The notes under the pieces are model-generated. The model did no database searches. It saw only the letters and a program-made list of their open reading frames with translations, and had not been told where the DNA came from. The position numbers and the translations under genes are program-made. Positions 22,497-33,704 of a stretch of 64,000 bases of DNA are shown piece after piece; the first letter of the stretch is position 1, and each line of letters opens with the position of its first letter. Origin of the DNA: Acanthaster planci (Eukaryota; Echinodermata; Asteroidea; Valvatida; Acanthasteridae); contig NW_019091588.1 of assembly GCF_001949145.1 (NCBI RefSeq), positions 312,818 to 376,817 of the forward strand, given 5' to 3'.

Positions 22497-23054
22497 TCTG
22501 CTCATCTGCACCTGCGGGAGTGGCTGTACAGCCCAATCCGCGAGTGGCAGTCCCATTGGCAATTGGTTACAGATGAAAGAGCTGTGTTTCTGTTGCTGGC
22601 ACTGTTTTTCTTTCCGCCTTGATCTTTTGGCAGCGATGGCTATGTTTCTAGACTCCTCACCCATCCACACACAGCTCTTCACAGTTGCGCACCAAGACGT
22701 GCGTTCCTCAGCAAGGTCCTCCCACGTGGCAACTTTGATGCCGCACTGCTTCAGGCCTCTCCTGCGGACACCTTCAAAGCGTAGGCAAGGGCGTCCAATT
22801 GGTTGTGCTCCCTCAGTCAGCTCGCCATACAAGAGGTCCTTAGGGATGCGGCCGGCGTCCATTCCTTGTTCGTGGCCAAGCCAATGTAGGCGTCTCTCTC
22901 ACAGGATGGCGACCATGCTCATCGTGCTGGCATGCTGCAGCACCTTCACGTCGGGAACCTTATCGTGCCAGCGGATGTGAAGATGATTGCAGGCACCCGA
23001 GGTGGAAACTATGGAGTCTCTTTTCCTGCCTTGCGTTGGGGGTCCATGCCTCAC
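22497..23054 (-). pseudogene. LINE ORF2 C-terminal region with zinc motif
   Basis: The minus-strand frame continues the reverse transcriptase after a frameshift: YGGEAWTPNARQEKRLHSFH, then a stop, then HWLGHEQGMDAGRIPKDLLYGEL. This is the family's conserved post-RT segment. A further frame change leads to CQWDCHSRIGLYSHSRRC near 22500-22555, a cysteine/histidine motif typical of the very C-terminus. Three frames are thus needed to cover about 185 codons. Confidence 0.8.
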
Positions 23055-23960
23055 CGCCATAGAGCACTGAGCACACAGGTCTGGTGGACGCGCAGCTTTG
23101 TCTTCTCCACGAGACTGGAGGTGTACCAGACTCTCTGGTGTAGCTTGGACGCAACTGCGGCAGCCTTTGCAATCCTGCTGCTAATCTCTGCCTCCAGGTT
23201 GAGCAAGCTTGAGATGGTGGACCCGAGGTAGGTGAAGTCGTCCACAGCTTCCAGCACATGGCTGTTGATAGCGATTGTAGGGGGCTGATCCGTACCCTTC
23301 GCCATGACGTTGGTCTTCTTCAGACTGATGGTCAATCTGAACTCCTTGCAGGCGAGGGAGAGGCGGTCGACAAGCTGCAGGAGGCCGTCTTGCATGTGAG
23401 ACCCGAGGGCTGCGTCATCCGTGAAAAGAAGTTTGCGGACGAGCACCTGGGTCTCCTTGGTCTTGGCACGGAGACAGGCAATGTTGAAGAGCTTACCATC
23501 CGCCCGGGTGTGGATGTACACCCCCTCGCTACAGTCCTTGAAGGCGTACTGGAGGAGCACGGAGAAGAAGATACCAAAAAGCGTTGGTGCAAGGACGCAG
23601 CCCTGCTTAACACCGCTGCTGACAGGGAAGGCCTCCGAGGTGGCACCTTTGAAACACACTGTGCTGTGCATGTTGTCATGGAAAGAAGTGACAGCAGCAA
23701 GCAGGTGTAGGGGGCAGCCAATCTTCTGGAGGATCTTGAAGAGTCTGCTTCTGCTGACCAGGTTGAATGCCTTCGTAAGATCGATGAAGGCAAGGTAGAG
23801 AGGCATCCGCTGCTCCTGGCACTTCTTTTGAAGTTGACGCAGCGAGAAAACCATGTCCACTGTCGACCAGCCAGCACGAAAGGCACACTGGGACTCTGGG
23901 TAGACGCGAGAGGCAAGGGTCTTCAGCCAGGCAAGGGCAACTCATGCGAAGACAGGATCC
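23051..23960 (-). pseudogene. LINE reverse transcriptase domain (5'-truncated)
   Basis: An open minus-strand frame with its first internal methionine at 23860 carries the RT palm and thumb. It contains AFIDLTKAFNLVSR (block A), SGVKQGCVLAPTLFGIFF (block B) and LLFTDDAAL, where the catalytic aspartate pair is retained (23414-23419) but the usual F/Y-A-D-D reads FTDD. The frame extends upstream of 23860 through a segment reading SRVYPES to about 23960, where it joins endonuclease sequence. RT blocks before this point are missing. The longest intact piece is about 270 codons. Confidence 0.9.
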
Positions 23961-24322
23961 TCTCTGTGCCTGCTGAGGGTGGCTCGATGAAGGCCATGAG
24001 CATGTTCTTCACAATGAAGCCAACACCATGCTGGCAGGTCTCCTCAGGGGGCTGGGCTTGCCCTGCCAGAAAAAGGTATAGCTCTCTTCAGGGTGCCGCT
24101 GTCAGCAAGCCGTGTCTCCTGCAGGCAGGTGATGTCCACGCAAAGCCAGGAAAGCTCTCTGTCAATTTTGGAGGTCTTCCTTGTATCATCGACTTGTTGA
24201 ATGTCAGTGGAGAGGCCAGGGTACATGGTTCTGACATTCCAACTGGCGAAGCGAAGACACAGGGTCTTCATTCGTTGTCTCTTTCTTCTGATGTTGCCTG
24301 CTGCAGGTGTTTTTTGGCCCAC
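23961..24322 (-). pseudogene. LINE endonuclease domain, N-terminal part
   Basis: The minus-strand frame starts just upstream of FASWNVRTMYPGL, the first block of APE-type LINE endonucleases, followed by VDITCLQETRLADSGTL, which holds the catalytic glutamate block. A frameshift near 24060 then leads to HGVGFIVKN and ERILS. After that the sequence passes straight into RT sequence: the rest of the nuclease, with its catalytic histidine, is missing. It cannot be active. Confidence 0.88.
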
Positions 24323-24865
24323 TCTTTGACCAGAACTCTACTCTCCATGCACCCAGTGGAGTAGGTGAACCATGGTGGAACAGCACCTACATGTAACTGA
24401 CTGGGGGCTGCCCAGCTTGAGGTGGGCAGTAGCTGTTCAATGGGACTGCAATGGTCCCTCCCAACGATGGAGATGGCCCCTGGCGCACGTTACCTTCGCC
24501 AATCGGTTGGACTTAAAACCAGTATCTGCATAGCCTGGGCAGGGTATATGGAAGACGAGCTGTTGTCCAGGCAGCAAGCCTCCCTCCACGCGGCCGGCGG
24601 ATCCAAGGGAGCAACGAATGTCGATACTGCTTGGGCACCGACAGCATAGCAGGAGTTGCCAGAGTGGCATTATCTTGCCAAACTGCCTTAGGGACTCCAG
24701 CTCCTGATTTTCTGTCAGGGTTTACTCCCTTGACAGAGCAACCTGCCTTTCCCAGAACGGGTAGACCGCAAGGCAGCTGTGGTTTAAGATAAGAGTTTCC
24801 CTCACCTAGATGAGCTCCCATTCCCAGGTTATCGAGCCCCATCTGCCCGAAGACATCTGCCTGAA

Positions 24866-24876
24866 GACATCAAAAT
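24866..24876. repeat. Target site duplication, right copy (LINE)
   Basis: Exact copy of GACATCAAAAT at 22424-22434. It marks the 5' end of the LINE on the minus strand. Confidence 0.85.
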
Positions 24877-26339
24877 GCTTCGCATTAATTCCCATTCATC
24901 AGAAATATGGACAAGTTTTACAGTATATTTGTATCCCTAATTTATTTGAGATCACTATTCATTGACTACAGACATGAAATGTTGTTGCCATTGTAACAAC
25001 AAAATCTAATGCAGTTCCCAGTTTAAATTAATGTATGAGAAACCGGTTTCTCTGTTACACGTGAAATGAGTCATAAAGCTCTTTAAACTAAAAACTTCAA
25101 AACACTTAATGTTTCTGGCAAAGGTGCACAAGCTAAATGGCATGCTTACCTATGAGCTGTGCCACATATTTGCTATTTAAGCAACTCTATGTTAAGCCCA
25201 ACGAAAGTTTGCAAAATATTTTTAAAATAGCCAAAAAGTGAATTTTTGGGGAAAAGGTTTGCCCATTTTTATGCCACCTGAAACCCTATCTAGAAAAAAA
25301 CAACTAGTGATAAGAATATATGGTATGTACACAAAACAAAATTGGCAACAGTTGAAGAGAAACCTTTACTAACCAAAAATGACATGCATAGAACCATCAT
25401 ATTTGGTTTCTCTGTTACGCGTCAAATAATTTCCTGCACCACTGCACAAATCGAGTCTGTACACGTCAAGCAGTTATTCAAAGCAAAAATCACTAGATTT
25501 ATTGCATGTATGTATTATCAATTACATATCAACAAGTTCTTAATTTGTTTAGACAATTTTGAAAACAAAAAATAGTAAGCATCCTTGCCTCTCAGTTCAA
25601 CAGTACTGTGATTCCTAGCCTCGAACCTCGCAAATAGATGAAAGTGGAAAATATCCTTGCACATACCTGTCATAATCTTGTTCTGGCTCTAGCTACATGT
25701 ACCCTCCTTTTCCACTTATGTTCTTGTTCTCATTTACACATTGCTTGTTTTTGAGTTTTCTATAGTTCGTAAAAAGGGATCTGCTGGGAAAACTCCAAGA
25801 AAACCTAATTCCTCCAAAGCCTACTAAGAAACAAGCAAATCTACAGTTATTACATGATCGGCCTCTGTGTTATTACATTATTGGCCGGTATTGGGTTACT
25901 GCATTATCAGTCATTATCATACATTATTGGCCAGCATTACGTTATTGACTGATTCTTACATCATAGGCCGTAACAAGGTCCACATTGAAACTGCTGGTGC
26001 ATGATGAATAGAATGTATTTGTGGTATGCACTTATCCTCCACATCTCCCGGTGTTAAGGGGTTAACTGACCCCAAGTTTATAAGATAATTTTCATATTTT
26101 GGAAGCATTTTTAAAGAGTTCAGTTTGGACTTCAGAAAAAAATTCAAAAAAATCCAGCTAAAAAAAAGATCAAGATGTATTTTTGCGTTGGGGAGATGTT
26201 AATTATATATAACGTGTTTGCCCTTACCCAACGTATATTTTTATAAGTACTGTATGCTCAGTGCTTGTCCGAGAGCTTGCGAAAAAAACCTCACAAGCTC
26301 TGATTTCTGATCAGCTCTGATTTGACTCACAAGCTCTGA
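24877..26339. other. Intronic AT-rich DNA, no gene
   Basis: No coding region was seen. There is a perfect 16-bp palindrome, GAGAAACCGGTTTCTC, around 25037-25052. A diverged copy of its right half with its downstream bases ('ggtttctctgttacgcgt') occurs near 25404. A degenerate run of 'attattggcc'-type repeats lies at 25860-25970. Confidence 0.45.
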
Positions 26340-26593
26340 NNNNNNNNNNNNNNNNNNNNNNNNNNNNNNNNNNNNNNNNNNNNNNNNNNNNNNNNNNNNN
26401 NNNNNNNNNNNNNNNNNNNNNNNNNNNNNNNNNNNNNNNNNNNNNNNNNNNNNNNNNNNNNNNNNNNNNNNNNNNNNNNNNNNNNNNNNNNNNNNNNNNN
26501 NNNNNNNNNNNNNNNNNNNNNNNNNNNNNNNNNNNNNNNNNNNNNNNNNNNNNNNNNNNNNNNNNNNNNNNNNNNNNNNNNNNNNNNNNNNNN
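26340..26593. other. Assembly gap (254 N)
   Basis: Unsequenced bases. AT-microsatellite sequence borders the right edge. Any open frame crossing this block is an artefact. Confidence 1.
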
Positions 26594-26926
26594 TATATAT
26601 AAAAAAATATATATCATCGGAAGTTTGTAGTGGGTCAAAATTTTTGTAAAATTGAGATTTTCAGAATGTTGGGGACTTTCTGATTTCAATTTGGGGTAAA
26701 AATGTTGCTCCTGCAAGGCACTAGAGGTGAAAAATCAGAGCGTGTCACATTAGGGTTCATGTGTCTACATATCCTTTCACAAGTAAGCTATCGCCACCCA
26801 CACAAGAAAGCCAACACAAATGGTCACACTTTTTCAAGCAAAGTAAAAGGCAACAGTGCAGTTTACATGTACATGTAGTTCATCATGTTCATCAGGAACA
26901 GTCATTGTAAGCAGTTCTCATGCGTA
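26594..26926. other. Intronic DNA, no gene
   Basis: AT-rich with an (AT)n patch at 26594-26615 and a TACATGTACATGTA motif near 26865. Nothing else was seen. Confidence 0.5.
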
Positions 26927-27140
26927 GGTAGTCGACGGTGCTCTACCTACCAAAACAGTCACTGCGTATGCAAATTTCCCATGTGCGTATCTTTTCACTG
27001 AAAAGACGTGATCATCTATGGTGCCCCTTGACCTCCCACTATGTTGGTCCTTCTTTTCTTAGCACCGTATCGCAACGGATGTGTCTTTTAGGCACAAGTT
27101 TTGTTGTCGCTAAGGGGTTCTGTGTTGACTCAAATCATCT
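26927..27140 (+). repeat. DIRS left inverted terminal repeat (copy 2)
   Basis: It begins 'gtagtcgacggtgctctacc' and carries the 'gcaaatttcccatgtgc' and 'cttgacctcccacta' boxes. These are found inverted in the right terminal repeats at 5991-6210 and 34958-35172. The copy at 54927 starts in the same way. Confidence 0.8.
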
Positions 27141-28970
27141 AGTCGTATTTTCTGAATAAACTTTTACCGTATGTGATTTTGAGTTTGTTGGTAAGAGTGC
27201 TATTTCCTTGTTTTTGTGCCTTTTTCTGTCTTTTTCTGTGTGTGCAATCTGCAGGTGTTTACCGTCAGTGTTATGAGGAACGGCCAACCCTACACTCCCC
27301 ATAGGCCTTGCCGTTTGAGTGGGAGCAGTCACATGTTAGCGGCCCATAGAATCCACACAATCCTAGCTGCATGAGAGGGCGGATTGTAATTTTAGCAGTT
27401 CTTCCCTTGTACCTGCCCGAGCAGGCGTTCCCTTATTTAAGCAGCCGTTGTGGATTAAGGTCTATTCTTTATAAGCGGTAGGACGGGACAAGTGTAGCTG
27501 CATGGGTGTTTCACTCGTACATGTGGCTCTGACGAGGATATAAGCCTCAGCCATGTGTAGGGGGGTCCCTAACGGGATGTGCCTCCTGCTCTACAGTCGT
27601 GCACAGAGCCGAATGATGCGGCTAGATCGAGCCCGCGTAGTTCGCATGAGCTCTGATTTCTTATGGAATGAGGGCAAGGCCAAGCTGGTGAGTGGGCGCT
27701 CTGTATCCGAAGCGGCTCAGATGAGGACTCCAGCCTTAACCGCAACTCTGGATTCCACAGTAGTCGGCATTCCCCCGCAGGACATTTTTGACTTTGACCA
27801 TTCTGTCTCTCCACCCTCCAAAAGACAACCTAGTCAACTGAGCTAGTGCCTCCACTGACCGCCTAAGCCGCAACACGTTGCCTATGGCTCAGAATAACCG
27901 GCGGGCCAACCGGGCACCTCTCCCCTCTCCTCTCGTAGCTCTGCAGCACACAAGGCCGCATCCTGGGTAGCTTCGGCTTACCAGAATCCATAGTTGGTCT
28001 CATACTGACAATGCCTGGACAGGCTACTCTCGTTCCACCGGGCCAGGCCCGCCTGATGATTCCTCAACTCACGGTTCTTGGACACCCAACAAGAATTCAC
28101 CGGGCACTGTGGAGCCTACCGGGCTTTCTACGCCGCCACAGCCTCCTACCTCCACAACCCATCTGCGGCTCCAGCTTTCAGCTTGGTATTCCTGGGAAAC
28201 CTGAGCCTTCCTCAGCTGGCCCATGGCCCCAAGAAGACGGCGCCTGTACCAGCCAAGTTCCCGCCTGCCCCCCCGGGGATGAGCCTCCGACCTGGAGCCT
28301 CAGCTGTTAAGTTACCCCTGCGTTCCAGACCCAAGGACAACTGGTCTTCTTCTTCATCGGTTTCTTCAAAAACAGAGAAGAGACGTCATTCCAAGCAACG
28401 GGAACACTCTTCTGAACCTTGGATGACAGCATTCCAGTCTATTAACAAATATTTGTCCTCCCTCGGCTGCTGCCTGAGCGACAAACCCACACTGGTTTCT
28501 ACTGCTCCGGACCCAGACCTACCTCTCCCAGTTCCTAGAGCCTCTGCCCGTTCTGCAATCACAGACAGCTACTTAAAATGTGGAACTTGCCAAGGTTTAA
28601 GTCAAGCTGGCGTTCCCCTTCCGGACATCGACTTTGTCTGCAATTTTCCCCTTTCAATTTCGATATCCTGGCATAACAGTGATGGCGATCCCTCTTGGGT
28701 CAACGTGCCGTTGTTTCCCGGACGGCCCTTATAAAGGCAAAACCAAACTACGGAGTTCGCTGGCCATTTGCACGGTTGGGGCCTCCGAACTCTACACATC
28801 CTGTCTTCCAGTTACCTTCTCTGAAGACTAATTTTACCCCAGCCCTCTTGGTCCCTTGGCCAGCTCTGGGAAGACCTCCTATAGACACAGTGCCAGACAA
28901 TGCGAGTACAACACCACACGCAGACTGGGCACTGGTACCATCATGAATCACAAATCTCCCCATTCATACT
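27141..28970 (+). mobile_element. DIRS-like retrotransposon copy 2, leader and gag
   Basis: The leader (to about 27550) and the proline-rich gag-like region match the copy at 55140-56640 throughout: the 'gaggaacgg.caaccctacactccccat' block at 27273 and 55308, and the 'atgacgaggat' block at 27530 and 55545. The sequence loses recognisable similarity near 28620-28970, before any reverse transcriptase. It is therefore the left end only; the remainder was deleted or lies elsewhere. Confidence 0.75.
27553..28734 (+). pseudogene. DIRS gag-like reading frames, broken
   Basis: Two main plus frames, 27553-27846 (97 codons) and 28078-28734 (218 codons), cover a proline/serine-rich gag-like protein. 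The second has a basic patch KTEKRRHSKQREHSSEPW and a serine-rich tail. Matching motifs (KKRHHSKQCEHSPKPW) occur in the copy at 56322-56597, so the reading frame is the ancestral one. The region between them contains stops. No nucleic-acid-binding knuckle of the CCHC type is visible, which is normal for DIRS gag. Confidence 0.65.
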
Positions 28971-31900
28971 GCATGTCTGACAAGGCTGGCGGTGGGAAGA
29001 CCCCGCACTGCTCGTGCGCCAGCCCTACTGAGCACCCCAATGCCTCGAACCGCCGCTCTCAATCACCCTTCATTGGGGACATGCAGGTATGCGCACATAA
29101 TACATGTTACCAGGCCACCCCCTGCGTTAGTTGGCCTGACTCCCATGAACGCAATACAGTTACACAACCACAATACACACCACAGCATTGGTAACCGGTC
29201 TGCTCTGCCGCTGAGGTTTCTGTATACTGTATGTTGTTCAGTCATTCTCATTCAACCCTACACCTGGAACTAGACTCGAACCAGCTGTTCTTTGGGATAT
29301 TCAGGAGACACTACACCCTATCATTGCACTGTGCACCAACCCTCGACTGGTGTCCGTCCCACGTTGGCAGGTGCAGAGCCGAGAAACAATGACTATGTAC
29401 AAGCAGTCTACTGGATATAACCTTCCCACTTCAGGTGCCTGTTCTCAGAGGCCTGCGGGAAATAATCCCGCACTTTGCCCACAGACCTGTGTATTAGGTG
29501 TGTATTGGGTGTGGGGATCCTACTGGACAAGCTTTTGCTCTTTGGGACCCCCATCCACATTTCTTTCTTTATTCATGATATATCGTAATGGACAGTTATG
29601 TAATAAATAAAGAATGAATGAATGACTCCCACCGATCGCCATACGCCTGGTCTCACTGATGTCTGCTCCATTTCTGGCCATGCCCTGGTGATGACACCAT
29701 TTGCATTTGGTCCCATTAATGCATTTCTCCTGTCCGCGTCCAAGCCTCAGGTGCTGGAATTCACCGAGCTTTACACCGTTGTGGATTTTATAAGCGTCTT
29801 ATTATCCTGTAATACTGCACTTTTCCAGGGGGCTTTCTCGTACTACATTGGTGTACGTACGTGTATAACCACTTTGACCTATGGTGCCTTCTCCACAAAT
29901 CTTCCACATAGCCTTGCTATTTCCGGGTCACAATCCGGATGTGAGATTTTCCAATGTGGGCATGTCCAAATTTCATACACGTGTATTGTGTCTGCTATGT
30001 GTTCCCCCCTTGTGGGCATGTCCAGACATGTTTACTGTGACTGTTACGAGGTCCAAAAGAAGTGGGTCTACTGTCAGCCATAAACTCTGTTGTATTGACA
30101 CCTCGCGTTGTCCCTTCTGATTATGCCATGCATGATCAAAGTGAAGAGCTTCACTTGACTGGTATCCCCTTTGATGTATGATGAACAATCTGTATTAACT
30201 GAAAAGAAATCGATTTGGACTTCTAAGTGGTACTTCTGTCCCCCCATTCTGATTCTGAATTCGAAATATGATCACTGTATTTCTGTCATGCAGTACTATT
30301 AACCCTTATGTGACAGAGGACTGCAAACGCTGCAGCATTGTGTGAGGATTAGTGCATACCACACATACATTCTATTCATCATGCGGCTGCTGGTTCAATG
30401 GGGCCTGCTGCTGGACAGAGCCTTGCATACTGGGCATACCACAGCCCAGCAGTCATGGTCAAAATCATACTGCTTTGAAGAGGTTAATGACTTTAAGTTT
30501 TTGCATGGGCGCTCCATTTGCGACTCCCAACTTTTCATCCTTCCCGATTTAGGGAGTTTGGCTTTAATCACCCATTTATGCTGTTTGAATGCCCGAAGCC
30601 CTTCGATACAGTGACATCATCGGCCACTCTTAAATAGTCTGGGCCTTCATAACACAAGCATATCTGTGACCAGTGCACAGTGGTTTAAGACCCAGACATT
30701 CAGTCGGATTTTAGTTTTTCAATTTTGAACAAAAATCTCTTCATTGGAGTCTGAAAATCAAGTTTTATGTGTCAAAAACATAATTTTTAAAATTTCATGT
30801 TCTGTTTCTGAGATCTAACACTTTTTAATGTATAAGCTAACATGAGTAAAAAATAACAGATTCACATTTTGTTTCAATATAAAATATCTGCCGAGGTAAA
30901 TAAAAGTTTGTTTGAAAATAAAATACTTTTTTTTAATGTTGCCTAGATGTACCCCTTTGAGTGGTGTAGAGTATGATATGGGTCATTTCTTTGATGACAT
31001 GGTTACATAACATTGAAAAAAGTTTAAATATATTTATAAGACATTTTGAAGAGTACATGTACCTCCTGGTACCCATGGTAAAAGGCCATAAAATTGTAAC
31101 GTGTGGAGCGTAAATATCCCTTTTCAAGATAAAATCGTGGTAAATTCGCAGAAATGCCCCTTACACCTGTAAGGCGAAATTTCAATCAATGTTTTCACTA
31201 AAAGTATTGCCGATCATACACGAACCAGCGCCCTCTGTTGACATGAATAGTCCGAGCAATTCAGCAGCACCTGCCCGTACATTTTTCTCTCCAATCGCAC
31301 ACAGTTTGTACGATGTCATTGCATTGAATATTGGAGTGCCGAAGCCAGTTACATTTTTGACGAAGTGAAATCCCTTTAGTTGTGCTTTATTCACCCATCT
31401 GCGGTGAAATAAGGATGTCTAATACCACTGGCTGCATGGACTGTGAAATGCATTGTTGAGGAAAAGTCTTGCCCAAAAAATTACAAACGAACAAAATTAA
31501 ATTTTTCTGTAAACTTGATGGGGATGGAGCACAGTATGTGAGCAGAGAGAAAAGGGTAAACACTATTTTAGCCAACCAGACGTATTTTCTCAGAGGAAGC
31601 CAGATACACCAGTATCATCTTAGACTGATATTCGTCCAGTCAAAAAACCCCAAAACAGACAAAAAGTCATTCAGCTGTCATTGTGATGTACATGTAGAGC
31701 AGACATTATTGGCTTCAATTGGCTACTCAGTAGAGCTTTATTTCCCGGAACTTTTCCCACCTGAAACCAACTGAATGTAGCCTTGCGACTCCTTAGAAGA
31801 ACCCCTCAATTTACAAAGCTGCATATTTCACATTTTTCTGTCTTCAGTGACCAGGAAAATGGAACTCTCTAACGATGAGATCTGGAATAAATACCTAAAG

Positions 31901-33099
31901 ACAGGATGGATCAGGCACAACGAGAGGCCAGACTATAACCGTAACTCAGGGTTGTATATAAAAAACCTGGACTTTCAACGTCTTAGTATGAAAAAGAAGC
32001 CAACCAGCAGCCATTTTACCGAGCCAAATACCGGTACAAATGTGTGGGTTGGCTCCCTTCTATTGACGCCAGGGAGAACAAAGGCAGGCATTGCCAGGAA
32101 AGCTTTGTATTCGGCTTGGTAAAATGGCCAGTAGTGGATTCAATGATCTCTATAAGCTGATAAAGGGCATTGCGAGTCCAGATTTTATTATACGCGTCCG
32201 TGCCATAACTGGAGAAATTATAGCAGACTATGGTCTAAAGGGAAAGTTCACGGAACTGTACACCAAGCAATTAAAAGCATTGAGGGAGAAATGTATGAAA
32301 TTGAACAAATCACTGCCCCCTTAGCATTTAAGAGATTTTCTTGGATGAACCAATTTTAATTTTTGAGAAAGAGCTTTCTCCAAAACAAATGACACATCAT
32401 CATTTACTGTTGTGGAAGCTTAACCAAAAAGGCTGAAGCTGATGTTCGCACTCACCCGAGAGTTAATCCCCCAGATCATGAAGTGGAACCTGGCAAACGG
32501 ATGCGATATTAGATGAGTTGTGAGTAGAAGCCGTGGAAAATGGAGTATCCCAAACTCAGTTACTTTGTTTTAGATAACATAAAGAGAAAAAACTGTTCAT
32601 GTTGGCATGAGGGTATTTACAGATGATTTCCACTGTGAAAATAGGTTAATTTAACTTTTTTTGCATTATCCCCTCTACTTTTATTTCCACTTTCGGGAAT
32701 CTTTGAGTTTGCTGTTCTTTAATTTTTTTTGTAATGATATTTTGTGGAAATAGTGAATAAATAAAATAAAATCAAGCCATTCAATTACTTCCTTTGACAA
32801 GGCCAAATGAACTCCAGCAGGTATTTCATTCATTTCAACTCAACAAGGTGTTTCAGAATTTTTTCAGGCTTTTAAATTAGGGTACAAAACCATCATGCAT
32901 AAAATAATAAAGCACCCGTTAAAAATGCTTGTGCAAATCACTGAAACCTTTGTTTATTCTTTATTTAACCCCAAATCAACAACAAAGATTGTTTTGATAC
33001 CTTACAGGTACAGCAGAACAAACAGTGCAAACATTAATGCAAACACAGCCAAAGAGGGTGCTATGCATATGTAACGCCCTCTTTCAGATTTTGCTCCCA
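28971..33099. other. 4.1 kb intronic DNA, no gene assigned
   Basis: A run 'aataaataaagaatgaatga' at about 29600 looks like the 3' tail of an unidentified retroposon. Plus-strand frames at 29622-30083 (153 codons), 31469-31774 (101), 31847-32122 (91) and 32091-32324 (77) are less AT-rich than background, and the last three lie close together. I could not match any to a family. They may be decayed transposon coding sequence. Confidence 0.35.
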
Positions 33100-33704
33100 T
33101 TTTTGACCATTTCGGTGAATTCTCAGCCAGGCCTGCAGCCTTGTAAAAAGAGCCCAGATTGTGCGGTATTATGTAAGATTCTTTTGTTCAGTGCGCTGGT
33201 GACCTCTTTTCGAAATTGGCCAGATAAGCGTGCAGCGATGCTGTGTGACACATCACTGTGGTGGTGGAGCGCTTTTGTCCCCGGTGGTAATCCACTCACT
33301 CTAAATGCCCCAAACTGTGATGTACTGTTTGAAAACAAGGCTGAATTATCTCCACTATTGAGAGTGAACAACTGTGGTAATGCCCAGCAGCTCAGTCATT
33401 AATACCCTGCACGATATGCGGCAAAGGAGGACCCCCCCCATGTGATGCACCAGCTGTATACACTAAGACTATTGTGCCTACTGCACCCCCCTCAGAAATC
33501 TGAAAGGAATTCCAAAGATTCCATCAACACAAAAAAGACACAATGGGGGGTACCCCTTTGCCGCATATCGTGCATTATATGCAGTCTTTTGTGCCGAGCA
33601 CAGTCTTTTGTTACAAGGCCTAACTCTTTTGTCCTGGTTTCGCACTCCCCGCCTTCGTGTATAAAGCCTAGGTACTCAAAAACGGGTCGCCTGGCAGGAA
33701 GTGG
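33100..33704 (+). mobile_element. piggyBac MITE, copy a (interrupted)
   Basis: It matches copies at 49860-50257 and 61440-61847 over the body (for example 'cagccaggcctgcagccttg' at 33125 and 49860, and 'ggtggtggagcgcttttgtc' at 33260 and 61592). The right end reads ggcaggaagtgg, followed by TTGA in place of TTAA. The left 170 bp seen in copy b are missing. A second MITE is inserted at 33408-33574. Confidence 0.8.
33408..33574. mobile_element. MITE nested in piggyBac MITE copy a
   Basis: This 167-bp segment begins TGCACGATATGCGGCAAAGG and ends with its exact reverse complement shifted by small differences (CCTTTGCCGCATATCGTGCA). The terminal repeats are about 28 bp and continue into a run of C facing a run of G. 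The host MITE resumes after it ('cagtcttttg'), and the uninterrupted form of the site is visible near 50130 and 61730. No coding capacity. Confidence 0.8.

Larger units (their letters stand above)
22435..24865 (-). mobile_element. APE-type non-LTR retrotransposon, internally deleted
   Basis: Read on the minus strand, the element has a GC-rich 5' leader (about 24865-24300), the start of an apurinic-type endonuclease, a jump into the middle of a reverse transcriptase, the C-terminal region and a CCHC-like zinc motif. It ends in a short GAC/AAC triplet tail (22436-22456 as seen on the plus strand). An exact 11-bp duplication, GACATCAAAAT, flanks it. A full element of this class is usually over 4 kb; here it is 2.43 kb because the end of the endonuclease and the start of the reverse transcriptase are deleted. 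Frameshifts near 23055 and a stop near 22900 make it inactive. The protein type is the one often annotated in invertebrates as 'craniofacial development protein 2-like' or endonuclease-reverse transcriptase. Confidence 0.9.

Noticed and set aside
23258-24364. Several long plus-strand open frames (150, 125 and 178 codons)
   Set aside because: They are antisense shadows of the LINE reverse transcriptase and endonuclease on the minus strand.
26327-26716. 129-codon open frame on the minus strand
   Set aside because: It consists mainly of unknown residues from the N gap.
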